Positions 49,239 to 59,700 of a DNA stretch of 64,000 nt are shown here, piece by piece. Numbering within the stretch: position 1 is the first letter of the stretch; each line of letters begins with the position of its first letter. The notes under the pieces are model-generated. The model did not search any database and had not been told where the DNA came from. It saw only the letters and a program-made list of their open reading frames with translations. This stretch comes from Rhynchopus sp. YZ270_cl-10 (lineage: Eukaryota > Euglenozoa > Diplonemea > Diplonemida > Diplonemidae): contig OZ037901.1 of NCBI GenBank assembly GCA_964035575.1, positions 992,001 through 1,056,000 on the forward strand. Reading direction: 5' to 3'. The translations under genes were made by a program, and so were the position numbers.

Positions 49239-49823
49239 ATGAGTCTGTACCGCATCACTGCTGTGCCTGCGGACAGCACACCATCCTCAGGGTGCGAACG
49301 TCGTGTCAATCGCAGCACCGGCACTGCATATGACATTCCTCTCCGCTGCTTGGGGGTGTCCCACTTTGCTGAAGTTTCCACCACCACCACCACCACCACC
49401 TTCCTCCCTGAAGAGGTAGAGGACAGCTCCCTGCAGGGAAGCATCGCGGACTACGTGGAGTACTGCTGCGAGCATTGTGACGGGGCGGAGCCGAAGGTGG
49501 AGTTTCCTTCACCGCTTCCCACGCACTATGACGAAGACGACCTGCGGAAGCGTATCCCCGAGGGTCTCATGGCCATCGCAGACACGATGCTTGGGGTACA
49601 TGAACCTGGTGACACATTCTGTGGGTTGGTCTCTACATTGAAGCATTGTGAACGTCTTAACCTCCCTGCGTTAAAGCGAATATGCTCTGCACGCTTCGTC
49701 CTCTCAATGCGGGGGAAGTCCAAAACAGAAATACACAACGTCCTCGGACAGTCTGGCCTTTCATTGCATAAGAGCGCGGAGGCCCGCTTCATCGAGGCGT
49801 GTCAACAAAAAGGGGAGGAGTGA
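49239..49823 (+). CDS. Divergent intronless Skp1-like protein
   Basis: A single exon of 194 aa. The C-terminal ~75 residues follow the Skp1 pattern: LVSTLKHCERLNLPALKRIC, then MRGKSKTEIHNVLGQSGL, and a Glu-rich end, as in the F-box-binding helices of Skp1. The middle VEDSSLQGSIADYVEYC resembles the end of the BTB/POZ-like fold. The N-terminal 40 residues and a run of seven Thr are unlike Skp1. A conventional multi-exon Skp1 gene follows 284 bp downstream, so this is probably a diverged, perhaps retroposed, paralogue. The spliced-leader site is likely the AG at 49228-49229, ten bases before the ATG. Confidence 0.7.
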   Translation: MSLYRITAVPADSTPSSGCERRVNRSTGTAYDIPLRCLGVSHFAEVSTTTTTTTFLPEEVEDSSLQGSIADYVEYCCEHCDGAEPKVEFPSPLPTHYDEDDLRKRIPEGLMAIADTMLGVHEPGDTFCGLVSTLKHCERLNLPALKRICSARFVLSMRGKSKTEIHNVLGQSGLSLHKSAEARFIEACQQKGEE

Positions 49824-50107
49824 GAATAGAGGGGGAATTGGGGAGGGGGAAAAACCCCCCTCGCAGGGTCCTATCCAGGACCAATGAAGGGGTAGGGAGA
49901 GGGTGGGGGTGGGGGCTCTAGATGATTTGCATTTTTTTTTGTGTGCTAACCTTAGGTTGTGTGGTGTGAGGTTGTATTGAATTCGGTCGAAGAGTGGAGG
50001 ATTGCTGAAAAAAAAACTATTTTGATTTTTGATTTTTTTGGATATTTTTGCAACATCAAAGTCTACCAACAAAACAACAGAACTAACCCTTTTTAACAAA
50101 CTAACAA

Positions 50108-51206
50108 ATGTCAACCCCGTTGAAAGCCCTGGATGACACAAAGGATGTCGACTGGAAAACCCATCTTGTTGTCGAGACGAAGGACAGGAAGAAGGTATGC
50201 AGGAAGCCCTCACCCCCCCTTTTTTTTTTCTTGTGGATTTGTGTTCCGGTCACCTCCCCACCCTAAAATGAAATTAGTAAAAACTTTATGACTCCACTTT
50301 ACAGTTTGCGTTGCCGAGAGACTGCATGAAGATGGTGGGCCTCATCCACGACCTGCTGGCGGACAGTGAAGAGGGCATGCAGATTGAGATGCAGCTGCCA
50401 GAGGTCGACAGCGATACCCTCGGATGTGTGTGGAAATACCTTGAGAACTACCGCAATGGAGAGCCGGAGAAGCTCGAGAAGCCGCTCAAGGTAATTGTTA
50501 CTAAACCCCTCACACAGCCCCCTCACCCCCTTTTATTGCATCCTGATATTTTCTGAGGGTAAAAAAAAAAAATACAGAGAGAGTGTGTGCACAACAGCGT
50601 ACACAAAATAGTGGTCTAAAATTGGAGTGTTTTGTTATGGCAGAGAGGTTGTCAAAGATAGTGGAGCAAATGCAGAGGTTTCAAAAAAAATAAAATAAAA
50701 CTGACTACCCCCACAGGACGAGCTGAAAAGCCTTGTGCCCGACATGGACTGGCAGTACATCACCTCGGAATTGCTTGAGGACGGGGAGGAGAAGAAGGTA
50801 TTGTTCACCAAAAAAGTTCTTAGCCAGCTTGGAGTCAGTCCAATCCGGACTCACCCCCTCCGCCTGGGCGGACTCAGGGGTCCAGCTAATAAGAGTCCGG
50901 CCAAAAGGGTTCGGCCATTTTAGTCAGACTCCACCGTGTATAAAGTAACAAAAAAAACTTCATAAAACCCATTCAAACCCCTCAACCACCTCACAGCACG
51001 AGAAGCTTTTCTACACGCTCCAAGCGGCAAATTTCATGAACATCGAGCCCCTTCGCGACCTCTGCTGCGCAGCCATCGCCAACATGCTTAGAGGGAAGAA
51101 CGAGCAGGAGATCTTCCAACTCTTCAACATTGAGGCGCATTTCACACCCGAAGAGGAAGAGCGCCTCTACCAGGAATACGAGTGGCTCAGGGAAAAGAGA
51201 GACTAG
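50108..51206 (+). CDS. SKP1: Skp1, SCF ubiquitin ligase adaptor
   Basis: Exons are 50108-50194, 50305-50490, 50717-50797 and 50997-51206. All introns (110, 226 and 199 bp) are phase 0, and the product is 187 aa. The N-terminal half is the BTB/POZ-like fold (HLVVETKDRKKFALPRD...LGCVWKYLENY). The C-terminal half has the Skp1 hallmark helices KLFYTLQAANFMNIEPL, CAAIANMLRGKNEQEIF, FNIEAHFTPEEEERL and the closing EYEWLREK. These bind cullin and F-box proteins in SCF complexes. Two donors are unusual (GTAATT and GTATTG) compared with the GTATG rule. Intron 3 contains a GGACTC-rich element related to 8788-8926. The likely trans-splice AG is at 50079-50080. Confidence 0.92.
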
Positions 51207-51682
51207 AAAAAAAAAAAAACTAAACGACAGTCTTTTTTTTTTGCCTGATAGCAAAAAGAAAACGAAAATAAAAATAAAAAAAAACAATTGGCAAAAAAGA
51301 ACAATGTGGAGGATAAAGCTGAAGGTTTTGTATCCAAAAAGATGTGGGGTCGAACTCCCCAAAGTTTACAAAGGGGGTGCATGAGAGGCTTAGGTAAGTC
51401 GTCTTGTAAGCCTTTCTTCATTTTTTTGTGTGGGGTTTATGTGTCTGTGTGCAAAGGGGGGAAAGGGAGGGTGGGTGTGTGTGTGTGTTTTGGTGGGCTG
51501 GTGACCAAGCGTGATGAGGCTTTAGCTCATCAGAAAAAAATTTTCGCCATCGTTTTGTCTGCCTCCCCCATATATTTTTTTTGGGTGTAAGAATTTTCCT
51601 CCCTGTCCCCCACCAGCTTCCCCATTTTTCTTAGATAGACAAAAAAAATATTTTTTAACAAAAAACCTTGTAGCTTGTATTA

Positions 51683-51735
51683 GTGGAGCACACTCTAGGG
51701 TGGCTACACTAATACAACCAAGTTTTCAAAAAACC
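51683..51735 (+). repeat. Family-H hairpin element
   Basis: TAGTGGAGCACACTCTAGGG, TGGCTACACTAATACAACC, AAGTTTTCAAAA. It differs from the copy at 43775 by one base over most of its length. Confidence 0.78.
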
Positions 51736-51804
51736 CTTCAAATTGCAAAAGGCATTTTCAACTTTTCAACCCTTTTTTGAGGTGCTTATTGCCATTTTTT
51801 TTTA

Positions 51805-51908
51805 GGACTGCATGGTTGGGTGTCCACCCCAGTACCACCCGGTTATGCACCAAGGAAGGAGTGCACTGTCACGAGAGGGCTTTGTATTTCAACTCAACCT
51901 TTTTATTT
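51805..51908 (+). repeat. Family-B short element (full length)
   Basis: GGACTGCATGGTTGGGTGTC, CACCCCAGTACCACCCGG, then the CACGAGAGGGCTTTG core, TATTTCAACTCAACC and a T-rich tail. Confidence 0.8.
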
Positions 51909-52079
51909 CCCCCCTCTTTAGTTGGTCACCCCTTTTGTGTGAAGGGAGCTGCGGAATGAAATTAACAAAAAAAATCTGCGAAAAATGGGGTATTTTCCCC
52001 CTATTTTTTTGAAGGACAAAGGGGGAATAGGGAAAGAAGGTACAAAAAAAAAAAAAAAAAGCTCACGATGTTGTTGTCA

Positions 52080-52125
52080 GGTGGACTAAGCACGAGAGGC
52101 TTAGGGTCATCTTATAAACCTTTCT
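52080..52125 (+). repeat. Family-A hairpin element
   Basis: GGTGGACTAAGCACGAGAGG, CTTAGGGTCATCTTATAAAC. Intact stem. Confidence 0.85.
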
Positions 52126-52440
52126 GTTATTCCTGATCACATCCACCACCACCCAGAGGACTCTTCCGTATGAGTTCCCCCCACGATAGTGAAAACTGTC
52201 TTCACAGAGTCTAGCACTAAAAAAACAGCTTTATCAATACAATGCTGATCCAAGCATCTGAACACACGAACCCCTTTCACAGTTAACCCCCTGTTTTCGT
52301 TGTCATTTTGGCAATGAAATAGTTGTCAAATGCTTCCCGGCAGGGGGCTACCGTGTTTTAAATCACTCTCTTCTCACATTCTTGCCCAGAAGGAAAGGGA
52401 TAAAGCGGTTCCTTGTGAATATTTTTTTTATGATTTATGA

Positions 52441-52490
52441 GGTGGCTAAGCACAGAGAGGCTTAGGACCATCTTTATAAACTTCTTTTTT
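52441..52490 (+). repeat. Family-A hairpin element (variant)
   Basis: GGTGGCTAAGCACAGAGAGG then CTTAGGACCATCTTTATAAA and a T-rich tail. The stem is kept and the loop has one extra base. Confidence 0.8.
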
Positions 52491-53277
52491 GTTGTTGTTA
52501 GCGAGGGGGTAGGTTAGGTGAGGTGGGGGCTGTAGCAGACAAAAGCCCCGTCATCTTCTTTGAGTCTGTGAATGAAAATTCTGAATGGGGGTGGGGGAGG
52601 GGAAAGGGGGGGGAACGTATGGGTGGTGACGAACCAACGGAGACTCTCCTTCTCCTATTTGAGTGGTGGGGGGGGAAGAAAAAAGAAGAAGAAAAAAACA
52701 GTGGAGATTGCACAACTGTGGCAACACAACCGAGGCAACTACACTACTCCAACAATTTATCAAAAAAACACACAATATTTGAGAATGTGTGTCTGTTTGA
52801 AAGCATGATGGTGTTTAGGTTAGCAAAGAGAGCGGAACACTTTTGCCCAGTGTGTGTGTTGCTCAAGAGACTTAGGAGAGAGTTTTCGTCTTGAGATTTT
52901 GAGATTTTCTTCGGTTGAGGTGGATGTGTGTGTGTACTCTCAGACTCCCCCCAAAAATAAAAGACAGGTTTTCTAATTCCTCAAAATGTTGAAAGTGTTT
53001 GGGGGAAGTTTTTTGTTCACTTTTTTATTTTATTTTTTTTAGTCTAAAAAAAAGGAGTGCAAAAACATCTGATGGTAAAACAAAAGCCCCCACACACACA
53101 CCCAATTCAATTCCACACTCCCCCACCTAATCAGAGCACAGTTGGTATTCTGATCGGTAAATCCATCAGAACACATGACACAGTCACCATTGCTGCATCT
53201 TGTGTTTACCACCTCCCTACCACATATCCACATACCACATACACCCACAGGATCATCAACTCAGCAAAGGCAATACC

Positions 53278-55193
53278 ATGAAACGATGCACCAGAGTAGT
53301 TGCTAGCAGGAGGGCCGCACGTGTTGCGGGCGCTTCTGTCTCCGCCCCGCAGGTGTCCGCCATGGCGCCTGCCTCGTCCGTTGCGGCACAGGTGCGTTTC
53401 GCGTCTGCGGACAGCTTCAAGGCCACCCCCCTTGTGGGCCACGTGCACAGCATTGACGGAACCATCGCAACCGTCGCCCCCGCAGGTGTGGGCGGCTCTG
53501 CGTCGTTCAACTCCGTCGTGAAGATCCAGACCTCGAAGGAAACCGAGAAGGGTGTTGCGCACGCAGTCGTCTTCAACTTGAACAAGGACGGATCCATCGG
53601 TGTCATCCTGCTTGACAACACTGACGCCGTGCGTTCCGGCCAGCCCGTCTACGCCACCGAGGAGCTCCTCAAGATCCCTGTCGGATTCGGAGTGCTCGGC
53701 AAGGTCATCAACCCCCTGGGCCACGTGATCCCCACCAGCGCCATCCACCGCTCCCGCCCCCTCTTCGAGGAGGAGATTGGACAGGTGGACGTGCCCGCAC
53801 CCAACATCATCCAGCGTCAGCCTGTCAACTACAACATGACCACCGGATTCAAGGTTGTCGACACCATGATCCCCATTGGTCGTGGACAGCGTGAGTTGAT
53901 TGTCGGAGATCGTCAGACCGGAAAGACCTCGATCGCCGTGTCGACCATGATCAACCAGGTCCGCGTCAACCAGCAGACCCTGCGTAAGAACAACGTTGTG
54001 TCCGTGTACGTGTCTGTCGGACAGCGTTGCTCCAACGTTGCGCGTATCTACCGTCTGCTCGGTCTGTACGACGCACTCCAGTACTCCGTCATCATGGCGG
54101 CGACTGCTGCCGACCCCGCCGGTCTGCAGTACCTTGCACCCTTCTCCGGAGTGACCATCTGCGAGAAGTTCCGTGACGCAGGACGTCACTCCCTGATTGT
54201 GTACGACGATCTGTCCAAGCAGGCCGTGGCGTACCGTCAGCTGTCGCTGCTTCTGCGTCGTCCCCCGGGTCGTGAGGCCTACCCCGGTGACGTTTTCTAC
54301 CTGCACTCCCGTCTGCTCGAGCGTGCCGCCATGATGTCCCCCGGTATGGGAGGAGGGTCCCTGACCGCCCTGCCCATCGTCGAGACCCTCTCCAACGACG
54401 TGACCGCGTACATTGTGACCAACGTCATCTCCATCACCGACGGACAGATCTACCTTGACGCCAAGCTCTTCACCGGAGGACAGAGGCCCGCCGTCAACAT
54501 CGGTCTCTCCGTGTCGCGTGTCGGATCGTCCGCACAGAACAAGGCGATGAAGGGAGTGTCCGGAGACATGAAGCGTATCATCTCCGAGTACCGTAAGCTC
54601 GCAGCCGACTCCGTCGGAGGACAGTCGATCGTGTCGCTCGACATGGTGCGTGGATCGCGTTTCATTGCGATGTTCAACCAGAAGGGACCCTCCTACTTCC
54701 TTCACGCCATCGTTGCGCTGTACGCATGCCTCCACGGACACATGGACGAGGTCAAGCTGAACTACATCAAGTTCTACGAGTACCTCCTTGTGCACAAGGA
54801 CCTCTCGATCCTGTACAACAACGCGCACAACAAGTTCTTCTACATGTACGTGACGTCCCTGAACTACCTGGTGCGTTTCTTCACCTTCAAGTATGTCAAT
54901 TTTTCTTTTTTCTTCTTCTCTTTTGCAATACACATGCCCCACATGGGAACACCTTACGTACATCATGCAACGTTAACATGACGTGACCATTCATATGTCT
55001 CAGACTTAGTTTCATCTCCAACCAACAACCAACTCACAGGAACGACGGTCTGAGAGGCGAGCTCGACTCGATGCTGAAGTCGCACACCTCCATCTTCCTG
55101 ACCCACTACCAGTCCCGCATGAACCTCATCAAGTCCGACAAGGAACTGGTCGCGCTTAAGAACCTTCTGTACTCCTGCAAGCGTGCCGTCTAA
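53278..55193 (+). CDS. ATPA: Mitochondrial ATP synthase F1 subunit alpha
   Basis: Exons are 53278-54890 and 55040-55193 (phase 2, 149-bp intron, GTATGT...CTCACAG), giving 588 aa. A basic mitochondrial presequence of about 42 residues precedes the beta-barrel domain (VHSIDGTIATV). The nucleotide-binding domain has the P-loop GDRQTGKT (210-217) and SVSRVGSSAQ with the arginine that reaches the beta-subunit site, and the C-terminal helical domain ends ALKNLLYSCKRAV. That ending and the region around QRCSNVARI are almost the same as in trypanosomatids. In Euglenozoa the alpha subunit is known to be cleaved after import; the segment after NLNKDGSIG fits that region. Codon use is strongly GC-biased (high expression). 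Long antisense frames across this gene are a by-product of that bias. Confidence 0.97.
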
Positions 55194-56703
55194 GCACTGC
55201 ATCCACCTGCAGGTGTCTTGCTTGTGTATACCTCTTATCTGGGACACATGCAGCAATAACAACAACAACAAAAACTCACAAAAAAACTTAAAAAAAGAGA
55301 GGGTGTTTCTTGGGGAGGGAAAAAGACGATATGGGTCCAATACTATTACTGAGCCATGAATCCCAATGGAAATAGAAATTGGGGGGCGGGGATCCAAAAG
55401 GGTGCATCTGGAGGGAGGAAAAAAAAAAGGGAGAAGTTATTGTGACAATATGTAGGGTGGGAATGTTTCCTTATTTTTTTTTTTTTTTTCGCCGGGCAAA
55501 AAAAAAAAAAAAAAAATCCATAAAAAGAGAGGGGGGCACGCTGAAATCCAACGAGCGAAAAAACAACAAGAGTCGTCTTTTCCTAGGGTGGGATAAGATA
55601 AGAAGAAGATTAGGAAAAAACAATTGCTTTATTTATTTTTTTTTTTGGGAGAGGGAGGCTTATCAAGAAAACGTGACCCAGGACAGACGACGGGGTAGGG
55701 GGAAAAAAAGGAGTGGAGATATTTCTAAGCATCAAAACTTTTTGTGTTTTTTTTTTAGATCCTGTCAGAAGGGGGCAACTGAGAGCGGCAGGGGAAAACG
55801 GGAGGAGGCGGATATGGGTCTGTGCTCCCTGAGGGATATTTATATTTATTTTTATTTTTTGATAAAAAGTCCGGTACCAGAGGGGGAAGCTGCTCCCCTA
55901 ATCGGCGCGTAGGCCCTATTGTTTTGTCTATTTTTGTTGTTCATTTTTCTTGGGTGGTCAAGGTGTTTACCCACCAAAGGGGATAGGTAATAAGCTTGTT
56001 TGAGGCTCCCCCCGGCCTGCAGTAGCGCCCCTCTCAAAAAAAGCATTTCAGGGATCGTGCCCCCCACCCAAAGGGTATGTCTGATGCGGCCCTATCTTTT
56101 ATTTTTTTTTCTTCCATTTTTTTTCTTTTTTGAAAACACGTAAAAGAAAGATCCTCTCCCCCCCTTTTCGAAATGGATGTGGGACTGCATGGTTGGGGTC
56201 TATCGACTACCAAAAAAAGGTACGTTGTTCACGAGAGGACGAAGGCCGTTGCATTTCAAATTGAATTTTGATTCCTGTGAAACTGTTCAGTGGTTGGGCG
56301 GGTCTTGGCGGCATTGAATGAGCTTTGCTGTCAGGCAGAGCAACGCATATAGACACAAAAGGTGTTCTGTCTCGGTAGGTGTGTGGGAGCTTTCTATTTT
56401 GCGTCTGGTTGCCACGTGCTGATGTTGCGTTACATTCAGCGTACATCTGCCACTGCCGTGTCGTGCTTGTGGATGTGAATGCGATTGGATGCTGGTCACC
56501 AACCCCCTTCTGTGTCTTCCTCTCCCACTCTCCCACTCTTCATCCAATACAGATTTTTTTCCTATAGATTTTTTGCGTCTTTTATTTGATTGTAAGAGAT
56601 TTCTCTTGTGCTCCGCTGAACACCCGCTAATAGACCCGTAGCTGGTAAGGTAGTACCCTCTACAGCAATCACAACCACAACGACCACGACCACGGCAGCA
56701 CCA
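55194..56703 (+). other. Intergenic spacer with one diverged family-B element
   Basis: A/T/G-run-rich DNA. A family-B element lies at 56181-56270 (GGGACTGCATGGTTGGGG ... GTTCACGAGAGG with an 11-bp insert in the core, then CATTTCAAATTGAAT). No gene is supported before the ATG at 56704. Confidence 0.6.
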
Positions 56704-59700
56704 ATGCGTGCGCTCGCTGTGCTGTTGATGGCAGCCTCCGTGACGGCGGGGGGGCGACATGGAGGCTGGGGAAGGAGGAGGGGCAGAAGCACACCACCGC
56801 CACCATCGACGCCTCCACCTCCGCCTCCGCGGTCGACTGAAGGCGCCATTGACGAGCACCAAGGGGACTGCGAGGTTGCGTGGCTCAAGGGTTCAGAGCC
56901 GATGTGTCTGACCAGCTCGCGCACGGACGAGTGGGGGTGGTCGAACAGCCTGCAGAAGAGAAGTGAACGCATGTCGCTCGTCGGCGGGCTTGAGACATGC
57001 AAGACTCGCTCTGGCGAAGGTGGTGGTGGTGGGACGGTGATGGGATCCGTGCTGGTGAAGAAGGCGTCCTCGTACGTGCAGGTGACAATCGACGTGGAGG
57101 ACGAGTGGGAGCTTGCGGACGCGTCGATCTGGGTCGGGAACGAGAAGCTCCCGAAGACACGTTCCGGACACTACACACTCGACCCTGAGCGCTTCAGGTT
57201 CGAGACAAGCACGCGTGGACCGCACTCGTTCCGCGGGGCGACGAACTGTGTCTACGTTGCGATGCATGTGAACCTGTGCCGTGCTGCGACGAACCCCCCA
57301 GGACCCTCTGGACCTGCACCTGTGCCTTCACCTCCGACACCTGAGGGGAACAACGGCGGCGAGGTGCAGCCCACTGAAGGGACACGCTGCACGGCGGCGT
57401 GGGTGAAGGGTAACGGTGTGGCGTGCCTTGTGAACAGACACACGGAGGACTTTGTGTGGACGAACAGGCTTGCCTCTGGGACGGAGCGGATGGAGGTGTG
57501 GTCTGGTGTGGGTGGGTGCAGCACTGCGGGGGCCACACGTGTGGGCGACGTTGTTGTGCGGGTGCGTTCGCCGTACGTGAAGGTGACGATCGAGCTGGAA
57601 GCTGACTGGGACCTGGAGGACGCAGCCCTCTGGATTGGTGGTGCGAAGCTGCCGCAGACACGCACACACCAGTACATCCTCGACACGGAGCTCTTTCCAC
57701 ACCAGACAGACCGGGCTGGCCCGCACCAGTTCCGCATCAACGGGAGATGCGCGTACCTGGCGATGAGCATCCGTGTGTGCAGACGCTCCACAACTGAAGC
57801 ACCTGTGACAGCACTCCCCTCGACCGCATCGCCACCGGCCCCAGTCACAATCCCCCCTACGCCTGTGCCTTCTGCAGTGGAGCCCGAGGAAGGCGAGGGA
57901 GGTGCTGAGGACACCTGCAAGCCCTCGTGGGTGCAGGGGAAGAGCGGCGTGTGTCTGGAGAACAAGTACTCGGACGAGTTCGGGTGGACAAACAAAGTGG
58001 CCGGGAGCGAGAGCATGGAGATCTGGTCCGGTGCACAGGGCTGCAGCACAGAAGAGGCAGACACAGAGGGTGCGACCATGGTGGGTGAGGTTGCTGTGGT
58101 GGTGACGCGGTACTCTGTGGAGGTCACGATCTCCCTGCACCAGGGGTGGGAGCTGGCGGACGCTGCACTCTGGCTTGGCCGCGACAAGCTCCCGCGCAAG
58201 CGGTCGCGCACGTACAGCCTGGACCCCGACACGTTCCCCTTCCAGCTCACGGAGGCGGGCCCGCACAAGTACCGCGGCGACACGAGCTGCCTGTACCTTG
58301 CCCTCTACGTTGAGGTGTGCAGGGCTGGGGGCGCCCTCACCACGGAGGTGCCTTCAGCACTCGCAACACCCGCACCAGTGACGAACGTGCCTGACGGGGT
58401 GGAGCCGGAGCCGACTGACCGGTGCAGCTCCGCTTGGGCAAAGGGTGACGAGGGGAAGTGCATGACGAACTCACACACGGGTGCGTTTGGGTGGTCGACA
58501 AGCCGGCCGCGTGGTGGGGACATGGAGCTCTGGGCTGGTGCGACAGGGTGCAGCATGGAGGGCGCGACACACGTCGGGAATGTGGAGGTGGAGGTTGTGT
58601 CCGGGGCAGTGGTGGTGACACTGCACATGCTGGAGGGGTGGACGCTTGTCGACGCTGCGATCTGGGTCGGGAAGGAGAAGCTCCCACGCACACGCACCGG
58701 ACACTACACACTCGACCCTGAGAACTTCCCCCTGCAGACGACGGAGGCAGGCCCACACTCCTTCTCGGGCCCGACGCAGTGTGTCTACATCGCCATCCAG
58801 GCAGAGGTCTGCAACGGTGAGGCAACCACCGCCCCACCCTCGCCGTCCATGACACCCGTCCCGTCGACGCAGGAGCCCGAGCCCACAGTACCCCCAGTTG
58901 TTGTGCAGCCTGGGCAGTGTGCGCCGTCGTGGGTGCGCGGGGCAGGTGTGAAGTGCCTGAAGAGCACGCACAACGACGACTTTGGGTGGACAAACAGGAT
59001 CTCCGGGAGCGAGACAATGGAGATCTGGTCCGGTGCTGAGGGCTGCAGCACAGAGGGTGCGACGCTTGCGGGTGAGGTTGCTGTGGTGGTGACGTCGTAC
59101 TCTGTTGAGTTGACGATCTCCCTGCACGAGGGGTGGGAGATGACGGAGGCTGCCATCTGGCTCGGTAGCGACAAGCTCCCGAAGACACGCACACGCCAGT
59201 ACACGCTCGACCCTGAGCGGTTCCCGTTCCAGACGACGAAGCGCGGGCCGCTGACCTTCCGTGGCTCGACACGCTGCGTGTACCTGGCGATGCTTGTGAC
59301 TGTGTGCCAGTCTGGCTCCGCCACGGAGGCACCTGCACTTACACCCGCACCTGGTGGGGCGGCAACCCCGCCACCCACACCTGCCCCGACAGTGGTTGTG
59401 GAGCCTGAGGGCTGCGTGTCGGCGTGGGTGAAGGGCGAGCACGCAGTCTGCCTGCTGAACAGAGAGACCGAGGACTTCAGCTGGACGAACAAGGTTTCGG
59501 GCAGCGAGACCATGGAGATCTGGTCGGGGGTGCAGGGCTGCACCACCGAGGGTGCGACCCACATCGGCACAGTCCGCCTCACCATCACGTCCTCCTCGGC
59601 GTCTGTCCTGATTGACATCTCCGAGCCCGGCTGGACACTTGCAGACAGCGCCATCTGGCTCGGCTCTGGGAAGCTCCCTAAGTCGCGCACGCGGCAGTAC

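Larger units (their letters stand above)
51207..53277 (+). other. Intergenic spacer with A, B and H elements
   Basis: Elements: decayed family A (51378-51430), a more decayed one (about 51500-51535), family H (51683), family B (51805), family A (52080 and 52441). The rest is homopolymer-rich, with no supported gene. ACACCCACAG ending at 53250 is the likely spliced-leader acceptor, 27 nt before the next ATG. Confidence 0.6.

Noticed and set aside
53206-54966. Very long antisense open frame opposite ATP synthase alpha
   Set aside because: It arises from strong third-position GC bias in the sense gene. Its sequence is low-complexity His/Val/Asp-rich and matches nothing.
55379-55912. 177-codon open frame after the ATP synthase gene
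   Set aside because: Lys/Gly-rich translation of homopolymer runs; no protein-like pattern.
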